Part shown: positions 7,859 to 16,778 of the stretch, piece by piece | How the letters are laid out: each line of letters starts with the position of its first letter | Numbering within the stretch: the stretch's first letter is position 1 | Assembly (NCBI GenBank): GCA_017461545.1 | Contig: JAFTXP010000023.1 | Span: forward strand, 24,990-88,989 | DNA length: 64,000 nt | Source: Clostridia bacterium | GTDB lineage: Bacteria > Bacillota > Clostridia > UBA1212 | Direction of reading: 5' to 3' | Position numbers and translations under genes: made by a program | Notes under the pieces: generated by a model | Told to the model about the DNA's origin: nothing | The model's input: only the letters and a program-made list of their open reading frames with translations | The model's database searches: none

Positions 7859-10477
7859 ATGGCCGAAAATGATAATGTCGAAAATGTAGAAAAAGTATCA
7901 AAAGGTGTGCTTCTTCCTGTAGATGTTGACAGAGAGATGAAACGCTATTTTATTGACTATTCCATGAGTGTTATTGTGGACAGAGCTCTTCCTGATGTCA
8001 GAGACGGACTGAAGCCGGTTCACAGAAGAATATTGTTTTCACTTTTTGAGCAAGGATTTACACCAGAGAAACCGTACCGTAAGTGTGCTACCACGGTAGG
8101 TTATGCGATGGGTAAATATCACCCTCACGGAGATGCTGCGATTTATGACAGCTTGGTTCGTCTTGCGCAGGATTTCTCTATGAGATATACGCTTGTTGAC
8201 GGAAACGGTAACTTCGGTTCGAGAGATGCTGACCCACCGGCTGCACAGCGTTACACAGAGTGTAGAATGGCTAAGATTACAACAGAGCTTCTTTCGGATA
8301 TAAATAAGGACACTGTTGATTTCAGACCGAACTACGATGACCACGAAGTAGAACCTTGCGTGCTTCCTGCGAGATTCCCGAACCTTCTTGTAAACGGTTC
8401 ATCGGGTATTGCGGTAGGTATGGCTACAAATATTCCTACACACAACCTCGGAGAGGTGATTGACGGTGTTGTTGCGATGATTGACAATCCGGAGATAACT
8501 ATTGATGAGCTTATGCAGTACATAAAAGGACCGGACTTCCCGACTGCGTGCAATATTTTAGGCAAACAGGGCATCCGCGAAGCTTACAAGACCGGACGAG
8601 GAAGGATCCTGGTACGTGCTGAAGCTAAGATTGAGGAACTTTCCAACGGCAGACAGCAGATAGTCGTTACAGAGATTCCGTATCAGGTGAATAACGCAAA
8701 GCTTGTAGAGCGTATAGCAGAGCTCCACAAAGAAAAGCGTGTTGAGGGTATCTCCGACTTGCGAGATGAATACAGCAAAAAAGGTATAAGAATTGTTATA
8801 GAAGTAAAGCGTGAGGCAAATGCAAATGTTATTCTTAACCAGCTTTACAAATATACAGATTTGCAGTCTGCGTTCAATGTAAATATGTTGGCGGTTGTCC
8901 CGGCAGGTCCCGACGGAAAGTCGTATGAACCTAAACTTCTCAATCTGAAAGAAGTTCTGGGGTATTATATTGAGCACCAGAAGAATGTTGTTACAAGAAG
9001 AACCCAGTTCGATTTACAGAAAGACCTTGACAGAGCGCATATTTTAGAGGGTACGCTTACAGCGCTTGATCATATTGACGAGGTCATAAATATCATCAGA
9101 AATGCGAGAACAGAGGCTGACGCAAAAGCGGGACTTATGGAGCGTTTCGGATTTACCGAAAGACAGGCACAGTACATAGTAGACTTGCGTCTCGGTAGAT
9201 TGACAGGTCTTGAGAGAGACAAAGTGCTTCACGAATACGAAGAAAAACAGAAGAATATTGCGTACTACCGTGAAATTCTTGCAGACGAGGGCAAATTGTT
9301 CGGAGTTATAAAAGATGAAATCCTTGCTATAAAAGCAAAATATGCTGACGAGAGAAAGACAAGAATCGTTCCTTTCGAAGGCGAGATAGACATTGACGAC
9401 CTTATAAATGAGCAGAATGTTGCTATTACTCTTACACACTTCGGTTATGTAAAGAGAACTGCTGCAAGCACTTATAGAGCTCAGAACAGAGGCGGAAGAG
9501 GAGTTATGGGACTTTCGGCACGTGATGAAGACTTCGTAGAGCAGCTCCTTATAACATCGTCGCATGATTTGTTGCTTTTTATTACAAACAAGGGTCGTGT
9601 ATATTCACTTAAAGGATATCAGATACCCGATTCCGGCAGAACGGCAAGAGGTATGGCTATTGTCAACCTGTTACAGCTTGCCCCCGAGGAGAAGGTTGCT
9701 ACGATTATCCCGATAAAGACTTTTGAGGATGCAAAGTATATTGTAATGGGTACAAAGAACGGTATCATAAAGAAAACAGCTCTCGGCGACTATGTAAATA
9801 TCCGTAAGAGCGGTCTTATTGCTATCGAGCTCCGTGAGGACGACGAGCTTATAAATGCAAGACTTGCCGATGAAAACGACACGGTAATGTTTGCCACAAG
9901 AAAAGGTATGGCTATAAGATTCAGCGAGAGTGACGTCAGAGCTACAGGCCGTGCGTCAATCGGTGTAAAAGGTATCGAGCTCAAAGACGGCGATTACGTA
10001 ATAGGAATGGATGTTTGCAATAACCCTGACGATACGCTTATGATTGTTACGGAAAAAGGCTTTGGCAAGAAGACTTCAGTTGATGAATACAAGATTCAGA
10101 ACAGAGGCGGTAAGGGTCTTATCACATACAAGGTAAGCGAAAAGACCGGCGAAGTTGTCGGAATGCTTATGGTACATGACGAGGACGATATAATGCTTAT
10201 CACTTCGAGCGGTGTCATCATAAGAATCCACGTATCAGATGTAAGTACAATCGGCCGTGCTACACGCGGTGTAATACTTATGAAGACAAGCGAAGATAAC
10301 CTTATCGTAGGTTGTGCGAAAACTGCACGTGAGGAGGAGTCCGACGGAGCTGATGAAGCTGCTGAAAATTCGGAAGATGTTACAGAAGAAGATTCACAGA
10401 CTTCAGGAGAAGGCGAAAGCGGCCCCGACACCCAGGCAGGTCAGGAAATTTTAGAAAAACTCGGATTGGATGAATAA
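7859..10477 (+). CDS. gyrA: DNA gyrase subunit A
   Basis: An 872-residue GyrA. It forms the A2B2 enzyme that introduces negative supercoils. The breakage-reunion domain has R131-Y132 in 'AAQRYTECRM' (the active-site tyrosine) and the quinolone-resistance region 'GKYHPHGDAAIYDSLV'. The C-terminal beta-pinwheel carries the GyrA box 'QNRGGKG', which separates it from topoisomerase IV ParC. The tail is acidic and Glu/Asp/Ser rich. Residue 93, equivalent to E. coli Ser83, is alanine, while Asp97 (E. coli Asp87) is kept. gyrB is not in the window. A GC-rich hairpin at 10496-10528 follows the stop. Confidence 0.97.
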   Translation: MAENDNVENVEKVSKGVLLPVDVDREMKRYFIDYSMSVIVDRALPDVRDGLKPVHRRILFSLFEQGFTPEKPYRKCATTVGYAMGKYHPHGDAAIYDSLVRLAQDFSMRYTLVDGNGNFGSRDADPPAAQRYTECRMAKITTELLSDINKDTVDFRPNYDDHEVEPCVLPARFPNLLVNGSSGIAVGMATNIPTHNLGEVIDGVVAMIDNPEITIDELMQYIKGPDFPTACNILGKQGIREAYKTGRGRILVRAEAKIEELSNGRQQIVVTEIPYQVNNAKLVERIAELHKEKRVEGISDLRDEYSKKGIRIVIEVKREANANVILNQLYKYTDLQSAFNVNMLAVVPAGPDGKSYEPKLLNLKEVLGYYIEHQKNVVTRRTQFDLQKDLDRAHILEGTLTALDHIDEVINIIRNARTEADAKAGLMERFGFTERQAQYIVDLRLGRLTGLERDKVLHEYEEKQKNIAYYREILADEGKLFGVIKDEILAIKAKYADERKTRIVPFEGEIDIDDLINEQNVAITLTHFGYVKRTAASTYRAQNRGGRGVMGLSARDEDFVEQLLITSSHDLLLFITNKGRVYSLKGYQIPDSGRTARGMAIVNLLQLAPEEKVATIIPIKTFEDAKYIVMGTKNGIIKKTALGDYVNIRKSGLIAIELREDDELINARLADENDTVMFATRKGMAIRFSESDVRATGRASIGVKGIELKDGDYVIGMDVCNNPDDTLMIVTEKGFGKKTSVDEYKIQNRGGKGLITYKVSEKTGEVVGMLMVHDEDDIMLITSSGVIIRIHVSDVSTIGRATRGVILMKTSEDNLIVGCAKTAREEESDGADEAAENSEDVTEEDSQTSGEGESGPDTQAGQEILEKLGLDE

Positions 10478-10495
10478 TATTAGAATCTGACAGGA

Positions 10496-10528
10496 GGCGG
10501 CACAACAGTCAAGGGCTGTTGTGCCGCC
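10496..10528 (+). terminator. Hairpin downstream of gyrA
   Basis: A perfect 13-bp GC-rich stem (10496-10508 / 10516-10528) with a 7-nt loop and a short T-rich tail. It separates gyrA from mnmA, though only 83 bp lie between them. Confidence 0.6.
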
Positions 10529-10560
10529 GTATCGGTTTTAATTGCAGGTGAATTATACTT

Positions 10561-11619
10561 ATGAATAAAAAAGTTTTGGTTGCAATCAGCGGCGGCGTTG
10601 ACAGCTCCGTTGCCGCAAAACTGTTGATAGAGCAGGGATATGAGGTTGCTGCAGCGACAATGATTCTGTTGCCGGACGATGAGGCGCGTGTGGAAAAAGC
10701 ACGCAAGGTGGCAGAGCAACTCGGCGTAAAATTTTATGTGTTTGATTTTATAAAAGAATTTTCCGAAGAGGTAATCGGCTATTTTGTCAATTCGTATTTG
10801 AACGGCGAGACACCTAATCCTTGCATCATGTGCAATCAGAAGTTTAAATTCGGAAGATTTTTGGACAAAGCCGAAGAGCTCGGATATGATTTCATTGCAA
10901 CTGGTCACTATGCCAAAATCGGCAGGGACGGAAAAACGGGGCGCATGCTTCTGAAACGCTCCGAGAATTTAAAGAAAGACCAGTCTTATTTCCTGTATGG
11001 TATGACACAGCGTCAGCTTGAAAAAACAATTTTCCCTCTTGAGTCTTTGGAAAAGGATGATGTCAGAGCACTTGCCGCAGAAAGCGACCTTGCAAACGCA
11101 TCTCAGAAAGACAGCCAGGATATCTGCTTCGTTCCGCAGGGTAAGTATGTAGAATTTATAGATAAATTTCTCGAGGAGAAAGGAAAAAAACAAATCCCGG
11201 GTAAATTTGTCGATACCGAAGGAAATATAATAGGAAAGCACAACGGAATTGCAGGATATACAATCGGTCAGAGAAAAGGTGTCGGTATGTCGCTTGGGGC
11301 AGGAATCCCTTTATATGTTGTTTCAAAAGATGCCGAAACCAACAAGGTAATTATGGGGCCTGATGAGCTGCTGTTTAAAAAAGAACTTACGGTTGCGGAA
11401 CCTAATTTTATTTCCGTGGAAATGATTGACAAAGGGATAAACGTTACCGTAAAAACACGGTACAACCAAAAGGATATTCCGGCAACCATAGAATATGACG
11501 GCAAAAACAACTGTGTAAAAGTTTTTTTTGATAATCCGCAGAGGGCGGTTACTCCGGGGCAGACCGCTGTTTTTTATGACGGTGAAAACGTTTACGGCGG
11601 CGGTGTGATAATAGGCTAA
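10561..11619 (+). CDS. mnmA: tRNA-specific 2-thiouridylase MnmA
   Basis: A 352-residue MnmA/TrmU, the usual length. It thiolates U34 of the tRNAs for Lys, Glu and Gln using a persulfide donor. The PP-loop 'ISGGVDSSVAAKLL' binds ATP. The catalytic cysteine lies in 'NPCIMCNQKFKFG' and the second in 'SQDICFVPQG'. 'ATGHYAKIG', 'KKDQSYFLYG' and 'GYTIGQRKGVG' are further family signatures, and the C-terminal beta-barrel is complete. Start codon ATG at 10561. It is expressed downstream of gyrA and upstream of a gene with its own promoter. Confidence 0.96.
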   Translation: MNKKVLVAISGGVDSSVAAKLLIEQGYEVAAATMILLPDDEARVEKARKVAEQLGVKFYVFDFIKEFSEEVIGYFVNSYLNGETPNPCIMCNQKFKFGRFLDKAEELGYDFIATGHYAKIGRDGKTGRMLLKRSENLKKDQSYFLYGMTQRQLEKTIFPLESLEKDDVRALAAESDLANASQKDSQDICFVPQGKYVEFIDKFLEEKGKKQIPGKFVDTEGNIIGKHNGIAGYTIGQRKGVGMSLGAGIPLYVVSKDAETNKVIMGPDELLFKKELTVAEPNFISVEMIDKGINVTVKTRYNQKDIPATIEYDGKNNCVKVFFDNPQRAVTPGQTAVFYDGENVYGGGVIIG

Positions 11620-11624
11620 AATAA

Positions 11625-11653
11625 TTCACATATGAATATATATCTGTTATAAT
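11625..11653 (+). promoter_or_regulatory. Promoter of the AI-2E family gene
   Basis: -35 TTCACA (11625-11630), 17 bp, consensus -10 TATAAT (11648-11653), directly after the mnmA stop. Confidence 0.7.
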
Positions 11654-11692
11654 TTACAGAAGCGATATTCGGAAAGTATGAAAGGAGCAAAA

Positions 11693-12913
11693 ATGAAACG
11701 GATCTCGTATATAAAAATTTTTTGGCTTGTAGTTGCGGTATTGCTTGCGGCCAAAATGATTTTTGACTTTAATGGTTTTTGGGCGCTTTTCACGATGGCA
11801 GGTTCAGCGATTGTGTCATTACTCGGATACGTATTAATTGGTTTTATTATTGCGTACATAATAAATTCATATATAAATGTTTGGCGAAATAAAATTTTCA
11901 AAAAGTGGACAAAAAATCCAAAGGCAAAAAAATATATTACCATTGGGATAGGTTATATTTCTTTTATTGCTGTCATATGTTTATTTTTATTTGCAATTAT
12001 CCCTGCGCTTTATTCCAGTATCACGTCACTTGGCAAAGAAATTCCCAGTCTTATAGATTATCTGACGAAGCATTATAAGGATTTTATTTCGTCAGATTCG
12101 GTTATTGCAAGGGCTGTGACTGATTCGATTGATTCGATTCTGTCGATGTTCGGAGAAGCTGCGCTTTCTTTTGTGAACTTTGCCACTATTTCAAACTTTG
12201 TATCGGCCACAACAAGTGTTATTTTTAATGCTGTCATGGGCATAATGATATCCGTATATATGCTTATTGAGAAAGAGTCAGCCATGGCTGCCACAAAAAA
12301 AATAATATTTGCTTTATTTACTGATAAGACTGCGCGCCGCATAAAATGGGCTCTGAAAAAAATAAATATCATTTTCCAGAAATATTTGTCGGGAAAACTT
12401 TTGCAGGCTTTCTGTGTAATGATAATTTCTTATATCATTTTCTCGATTGCAGGATTGTCGTACGCTATTTTGTTTGCGGTAGTACTGGCTTTACTGAATA
12501 TGATTCCGTACATAGGTCCATGGGTCAGCGCAGTGCCGATTGTTGTCATATGCCTTGCCGAAAGCTTCTGGTCAGGAGTTATTGCGGTAATTTGTATTCT
12601 CATAGTACAGGCGATAGATAACTGGCTGATAAGCCCGAAAGTGATAGGCAATACAATAGGTGTGAGTCCCCTGCTTGTTCTGATAGGATTATGTATCGGC
12701 GGTGCATTATTCGGCGTTGTCGGGATGATTATAGGCGACGCTATGGCGGCTGTCGTAAAAGTCTTTTTCTATGATACATATATTGAGATAAGACGCAGAA
12801 GAAAGGCAATAGAGAAAAAAGCAAAAGGTGAAATGATTCCGGAGACGCTTCCGGAGGATGAAAAGTATGAGTCTGACGATGATGAATTAGACCGTATTTT
12901 TGTTCAGGATTGA
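11693..12913 (+). CDS. AI-2E/PerM (UPF0118) family membrane protein
   Basis: A 406-residue integral membrane protein with about eight transmembrane segments and a basic then acidic cytosolic tail. The family features are the N-terminal pair of helices, the long extracytoplasmic helix region around residues 90-165, and the conserved 'LALLNMIPYIGPWVSAVPIV' and 'IDNWLISPKVIG' segments near the C-terminus. Members have been proposed to export autoinducer-2 or to act in Na+/H+ exchange; the substrate here is not known. The start at 11693 has AAAGGAGC 5 bp upstream. It is a single-gene unit, with a bidirectional terminator at 12931-12972. Confidence 0.88.
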   Translation: MKRISYIKIFWLVVAVLLAAKMIFDFNGFWALFTMAGSAIVSLLGYVLIGFIIAYIINSYINVWRNKIFKKWTKNPKAKKYITIGIGYISFIAVICLFLFAIIPALYSSITSLGKEIPSLIDYLTKHYKDFISSDSVIARAVTDSIDSILSMFGEAALSFVNFATISNFVSATTSVIFNAVMGIMISVYMLIEKESAMAATKKIIFALFTDKTARRIKWALKKINIIFQKYLSGKLLQAFCVMIISYIIFSIAGLSYAILFAVVLALLNMIPYIGPWVSAVPIVVICLAESFWSGVIAVICILIVQAIDNWLISPKVIGNTIGVSPLLVLIGLCIGGALFGVVGMIIGDAMAAVVKVFFYDTYIEIRRRRKAIEKKAKGEMIPETLPEDEKYESDDDELDRIFVQD

Positions 12914-12930
12914 TTTTATAATACAGAATA

Positions 12931-12972
12931 CAGCAAAAATGAGCAGTCCGTATGGGCTGCTCATTTTTGCTG
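12931..12972. terminator. Bidirectional intrinsic terminator
   Basis: A near-symmetrical 16-bp stem (12931-12946 / 12957-12972) with A-run and T-run flanks. It serves the plus-strand AI-2E gene and the minus-strand DUF3793 gene, which converge here. Confidence 0.88.
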
Positions 12973-13019
12973 TGCGTTCGGCACGCGTTACAACTTGACG
13001 GTGAAAGTCTGCTCGGGCT

Positions 13020-13571
13020 TCAAACGGCAACAGTGAGACGCTCGATAGATCTTCCTTTTGAAAGCTGTGTGCAATATACATCAGTGCATTTCTTGTATTT
13101 TGCAAAGGTTTTCCGAGCTGCCTCCGCATCTCCGTAAACTTTCCAGCAGCCGACGCATTTGCAACCTCCTGCCTTGTTTTCTATAAATCCAAGAACATCC
13201 TCCGGCGGATATCCGAGAAACAGTCCTATTTCATGAGGAAATTCTTCGCTTTCCTCCAACCGTTTCATCAGATGGAGGATACATCTGTCAGGTGATTTAT
13301 TGCAGTATCCGCAACTGCGCAGTAGCTGTTCCGCCGTACTGTTTTCTAAGTCTGCTGAAAGGCGCTTGGGGCGATAAACATAGATTAGCGCTTTATTGTT
13401 TCGGAAGCGCAATGGCAGAATGCGAAGACCTTTCTTTGTGAGCAGTGTATTCCAATTACGGATGCTACCATACATTTTGTTCTTGTCAGCAAAAGAGCAG
13501 GTAAATATATTTCCTGTTTTCATTCCGGCAAGGGTAGGCGAGCAGTATCGCACAATCAATTCATCAGACAT
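13020..13571 (-). CDS. DUF3793 family protein
   Basis: A 183-residue protein of the DUF3793 type. Characteristic parts are the N-terminal 'RYCSPTLAGMKTGNIF', 'GLRILPLRFRNNKALIYVYR', 'EFPHEIGLFLGYPPEDVLGF' and the cysteine-rich 'KCVGCWKVYGD'. The biochemical role of this family is unknown; it is common in anaerobic Firmicutes near iron-uptake and flavodoxin genes. It lies 12 bp downstream of the DUF2325 gene, so the two form one operon. That operon carries the same operator found in front of feoA and feoB, which places it in the presumed iron-responsive group. Confidence 0.85.
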   Translation of the reverse strand: MSDELIVRYCSPTLAGMKTGNIFTCSFADKNKMYGSIRNWNTLLTKKGLRILPLRFRNNKALIYVYRPKRLSADLENSTAEQLLRSCGYCNKSPDRCILHLMKRLEESEEFPHEIGLFLGYPPEDVLGFIENKAGGCKCVGCWKVYGDAEAARKTFAKYKKCTDVYCTQLSKGRSIERLTVAV

Positions 13572-13583
13572 TTTTGCGCCTCC

Positions 13584-13862
13584 TTACACTGCATGTTCTT
13601 CTAAAATGTTCTTAAGGGCTGATACAGAGCTGGTGTGAGATCTGGCAATTCTGACGTTTTGCCCCTTGGTTTCACTCAATACACATCGTATCATCTTGTG
13701 AGATACAGTATTTGTAAATAGGACAAGAAGATCCGGCGACCCGATATCTTTCAGTCCGTTTGTCATCTTAGGATATATCTTTGCTTTACATTTGTATTCC
13801 TCGCACAAATTTTTGTATTGGCGTATCATACATTCATTTCCGCCTATTATTACAACACTCAT
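13584..13862 (-). CDS. DUF2325 domain protein
   Basis: A 92-residue single-domain protein. The N-terminal 'MSVVIIGGNECMIRQYKNLC' and the 'SPDLLVLFTNTVSHKM' segment fit DUF2325, a small Rossmann-like fold of unknown function. It leads a two-gene operon with the DUF3793 gene. An AGGAG lies just before the ATG, and a perfect operator palindrome ends about 19 bp upstream of the start. Links to iron metabolism come from context only. Confidence 0.8.
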   Translation of the reverse strand: MSVVIIGGNECMIRQYKNLCEEYKCKAKIYPKMTNGLKDIGSPDLLVLFTNTVSHKMIRCVLSETKGQNVRIARSHTSSVSALKNILEEHAV

Positions 13863-13878
13863 TTATATCACTCCTATT

Positions 13879-13898
13879 GAGTTAGCCGTTGCTAACTC
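13879..13898 (-). promoter_or_regulatory. Operator palindrome upstream of DUF2325-DUF3793
   Basis: A perfect palindrome GTTAGC-CGTT-GCTAAC (13881-13896), extended by two more pairs on each side. It is the same as the sites in front of feoA and feoB. A G-rich/C-rich short stem followed by a T7 run at about 13908-13929 probably ends the preceding HMA gene transcript. Confidence 0.75.
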
Positions 13899-14011
13899 GA
13901 CGATTTAAAAAAAGGGGTTTAATTCCCTCTTACATCCTCCGTTGCATCCGGCATACTCCTTGTTTTCTTTATGATATTGACAAAACAAGAAGTCCGGACA
14001 GCAAGGGGCTA

Positions 14012-14359
14012 TTATATTTCTGTTACAGTATATCCGGCTTTTTCAAGTCTATTCTTAATTAATTCATCATCGACTTTTTCTGCGTACGATACAGTCAATT
14101 CTTCTTTTTTCAAGTCGGCTTTACCTGAAATGCCTTTTATATCATTAACGATTTCCTCGACTCTGCATTTGCAATGCTCGCAATGCATGCCGCTTATTTT
14201 AAATGTTTTGCTGTAAATTATATTTGCAAGTTTTTTCTTTTTTGACTTGTAGCTACCGCCGCCGCAACATCCGCTCTGCCCTCTAAAATGCTTGACAGCC
14301 GAATATATTCCTATGACAGCCGCAATAACCAGTATTCCGATAATAATATAATTTTCCAT
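14012..14359 (-). CDS. Membrane-anchored heavy-metal-associated (HMA) domain protein
   Basis: A 115-residue protein with an N-terminal transmembrane helix (residues ~4-22, 'YIIIGILVIAAVIGIYSAV'), a Cys/Gly linker 'GQSGCCGGGSYKSKKKK', and a C-terminal HMA fold with the metal-binding 'GMHCEHCKCRVEE'. Such domains bind soft metals through the CxxC pair and hand them to transporters. It begins 'MENYIII', as does the adjacent FeoB-associated peptide. It is separated from that gene by 74 bp holding a terminator-like hairpin, so expression may be partial read-through from the feoB operon. The metal (iron or copper-like) is not decided by sequence. Confidence 0.85.
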   Translation of the reverse strand: MENYIIIGILVIAAVIGIYSAVKHFRGQSGCCGGGSYKSKKKKLANIIYSKTFKISGMHCEHCKCRVEEIVNDIKGISGKADLKKEELTVSYAEKVDDELIKNRLEKAGYTVTEI

Positions 14360-14389
14360 AAAAATCCTGATATATCTTACTGTTAAAAT

Positions 14390-14424
14390 AATGGGATGCG
14401 AACATTAAGGTAGCGCATCCCATT
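14390..14424 (-). terminator. Hairpin between the FeoB-associated gene and the HMA gene
   Basis: An 11-bp stem (14390-14400 / 14414-14424) followed on the minus strand by a T-rich stretch. It could end or attenuate the feoB transcript before the HMA gene. Confidence 0.6.
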
Positions 14425-14433
14425 AAATAAATT

Positions 14434-14655
14434 TTACGTGTCGTTTTCGTTTTTTGTATTATTGCATCCGCTGCTGCAACCGTGACAACCTCCGTTGCAC
14501 CTTCCACCACAGCTGTTGGAATTATTACTGCTGCTGCATTGCTTGGAGTACGGGCATCCGATGCAGGTTTCACCGCGCTTTTTGGCTCTGTACAGGTAAA
14601 ATACAATGCCGACGATAATACATAAAACTATTGCAATGATTATGTAGTTTTCCAT
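14434..14655 (-). CDS. FeoB-associated Cys-rich membrane protein
   Basis: A 73-residue peptide with one N-terminal transmembrane helix ('YIIIAIVLCIIVGIVFYLY'), a basic stop-transfer 'RAKKRGE', and a tail with nine cysteines among Gly, Ser and Asn ('CIGCPYSKQC', 'CGGRCNGGCHGC'). This is the architecture of the FeoB_associated family, which is found next to FeoB in Firmicutes and may serve as an iron-handling partner in place of FeoC. It starts 2 bp after the feoB stop codon, so it is in the same operon. Confidence 0.9.
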   Translation of the reverse strand: MENYIIIAIVLCIIVGIVFYLYRAKKRGETCIGCPYSKQCSSSNNSNSCGGRCNGGCHGCSSGCNNTKNENDT

Positions 14656-14657
14656 AA

Positions 14658-16658
14658 TTATTTACTCAATGCATATTCTGCGTTTATTTTTTTATTTGAG
14701 TTATGAATAAGCAATCCGACAACAGCAACCATGACTGCTATAGCTGCAAGTCCTGCAATTGTAGCGCCTATGTTGAGTGTAGAAGGTGCTGTGATAAGTG
14801 TACCGATTGTGTATACCAAGTAAGCAACCGTGTAGCCTACACCAAGCTGGAGAGCGATACCGCCCCATACCCACTTAGCGCTCTTCATTTCGGCATTCAT
14901 AGCACCGATAGCGGCAAAGCAAGGAGGTGTGTAAAGGTTGAACATCAAGTAAGCAAGAGCTGCGACTTTTGTGATAGCCATTACGCCTGCAACTTCTGCA
15001 CCGGCACCTTCCATGAGGGCGAGCTCTTCTGTGTCAATGAGGTTCTCAAGTCCTACGAAGCAAACTGCCAATGTACCTACAACGTTTTCCTTTGCAATAA
15101 AGCCTGTAACAGCGGCTGCAGCGAGCTGCCAACTGAGAACACCTACAATAGGTACGAGCAGATAAGCAAACGGTCCGGCAATAGATGCAAGGATTGATGA
15201 GTCAGCAGTTTCAGCAACGCTGAAGCTCCAGTCGAATGTCTGCATGATCTGTACTGCTGTATTACAAAGCAAGATAATAGTAGCTGCTTTAACTATGTAA
15301 GCCCATCCGCGGCTGCACATTGATTTGAATGCTCTCCAGAGAGAAGGAGCTTTGTATTCGGGCAATTCGATGATAAAGAATGACTTTCTTGCCTTGTATC
15401 CGGTAATCTTATTTACGAGCAATGCGCCTAAGAAAATAAGCACAATACCTGAGAGGTACATCACTGTGCTGACCCAGCCTGCGTTGTCAAAGAATGCGCC
15501 GGCAAAGAGGGCAATTACAGGAATTTTTGCACCGCAGGGCATAAAAGGAGCAAGCATCGCAGTTGCTCTGCGCTCACGCTCATTACGGATGGTACGGCTT
15601 GCCATGATACCGGGAACCGCACAGCCGATAGTAATAACAAAAGGAATAACAGATTTACCTGAAAGACCTACTTTTTTGAAAATAGGGTCGAGTACGACTG
15701 CAACACGTGCCATATAGCCGCAATCTTCGAGAATTGCAATCAGGAAATACATTATCATAACAAGCGGGAGGAAGCCTATAACCGCGATAACACCGCCGAT
15801 AACACCGTCAACCAGAAGAGCTGTAAGCAATGGTGATGCGTTTTCCAGCAAACCGCCGACCCAGCCTTGGAAGGATTCAAGCCACGCTACCAATGTGTCA
15901 GCGATAAACGGTCCTACCCATGCCTGTGATATCTGGAACACGAGGAACATTACAACCGCAAATATCGGAATACCGAGCCATTTATTCGTCAGGACAGCAT
16001 CGATTTTATCTCCGACATTTTTGTCTTTTGTCAAAATTTTACGTGTTTCAACACTTTTTACAATACTGTTTACGAATTCAAAACGTTTGCGGTCTGCAGC
16101 TTCAACAGCCGCTTTGTCCGTCAAATCAACTTCGCCCTGATTGTACGGAGCTTTCTGCTCTGTATTTGCCTGCGTTACAACTGTGGAAATTACTGCTTTG
16201 AGTCCTTCTGCAGAAGTTGAAACTGTATTGATAACAGGGCAGCCGAGTTTTTTTGATAGAGCTTCTGTGTCGATTTTGGTTTCTTTCTTCTCGTTGATGT
16301 CGCTCTTATTAAGCGCTACAACAACGGGAACGCCAAGCTCCAAAAGCTGTGTTGTGAAGAAAAGGCTACGGCTCAAGTTCGTAGCATCCACAATATTGAT
16401 GATAACATCGGGATTTTCTTTTCTTACATACGAACTTGTGATGCTTTCTTCGCTTGTGAATGGAGACATCGAGTAAGCTCCGGGAAGGTCAACGGCGATA
16501 AGTTGCAAGCCGCCTTCGTAGTATGCTTTTTTAATGGGGTGTTCTTTCTTCTCTACGGTGACACCTGCCCAGTTACCGACTTTTTCGTTACGGCCGGTCA
16601 GCGCATTGTACATCGTAGTTTTACCGGAGTTAGGGTTACCGGTCAAAGCAATTCTCAT
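14658..16658 (-). CDS. feoB: Ferrous iron transporter FeoB
   Basis: A 666-residue Fe(II) uptake transporter. The N-terminal G-domain shows G1 'GNPNSGKTT' (residues 7-15), G3 'DLPGAYSM' and G4 'NKSD'. The membrane region has two Gate-type repeats ('CGYMARVAVVLDPIFKKVGL', 'PFMPCGAKIPVIALFAGAFF') and the C-terminal 'NLYTPPCFAAIGAMN'. Length is typical of the shorter Firmicutes FeoB. The start has AAGGAGG with 8-bp spacing. It is preceded by its own promoter with an operator palindrome and lies 120 bp downstream of feoA. Confidence 0.97.
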   Translation of the reverse strand: MRIALTGNPNSGKTTMYNALTGRNEKVGNWAGVTVEKKEHPIKKAYYEGGLQLIAVDLPGAYSMSPFTSEESITSSYVRKENPDVIINIVDATNLSRSLFFTTQLLELGVPVVVALNKSDINEKKETKIDTEALSKKLGCPVINTVSTSAEGLKAVISTVVTQANTEQKAPYNQGEVDLTDKAAVEAADRKRFEFVNSIVKSVETRKILTKDKNVGDKIDAVLTNKWLGIPIFAVVMFLVFQISQAWVGPFIADTLVAWLESFQGWVGGLLENASPLLTALLVDGVIGGVIAVIGFLPLVMIMYFLIAILEDCGYMARVAVVLDPIFKKVGLSGKSVIPFVITIGCAVPGIMASRTIRNERERRATAMLAPFMPCGAKIPVIALFAGAFFDNAGWVSTVMYLSGIVLIFLGALLVNKITGYKARKSFFIIELPEYKAPSLWRAFKSMCSRGWAYIVKAATIILLCNTAVQIMQTFDWSFSVAETADSSILASIAGPFAYLLVPIVGVLSWQLAAAAVTGFIAKENVVGTLAVCFVGLENLIDTEELALMEGAGAEVAGVMAITKVAALAYLMFNLYTPPCFAAIGAMNAEMKSAKWVWGGIALQLGVGYTVAYLVYTIGTLITAPSTLNIGATIAGLAAIAVMVAVVGLLIHNSNKKINAEYALSK

Positions 16659-16711
16659 TGGATTTTCCTCCTTATATGTTTAAAACATTGTTTATTAATC
16701 CTCTCGGATAA

Positions 16712-16740
16712 ATTATATAATAAAGTTAGCGAGTGCTAAC
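16712..16740 (-). promoter_or_regulatory. feoB promoter and operator
   Basis: A consensus -10 TATAAT lies on the minus strand at 16712-16717. The palindrome GTTAGC-GAGT-GCTAAC (16725-16740) covers the spacer and the -35 position, where a repressor would block RNA polymerase. Confidence 0.7.
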
Positions 16741-16778
16741 CTATAAACAAAACAATCAGCAGACAACCTGCTGACATT

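Noticed and set aside
13925..14010. A short minus-strand frame ending EYAGCNGGCKRELN between the HMA and DUF2325 genes
   Set aside because: It has a CxxxC-type motif like the Cys-rich iron peptides, but no ATG and no ribosome binding site in the right place; the only start is a TTG without support.
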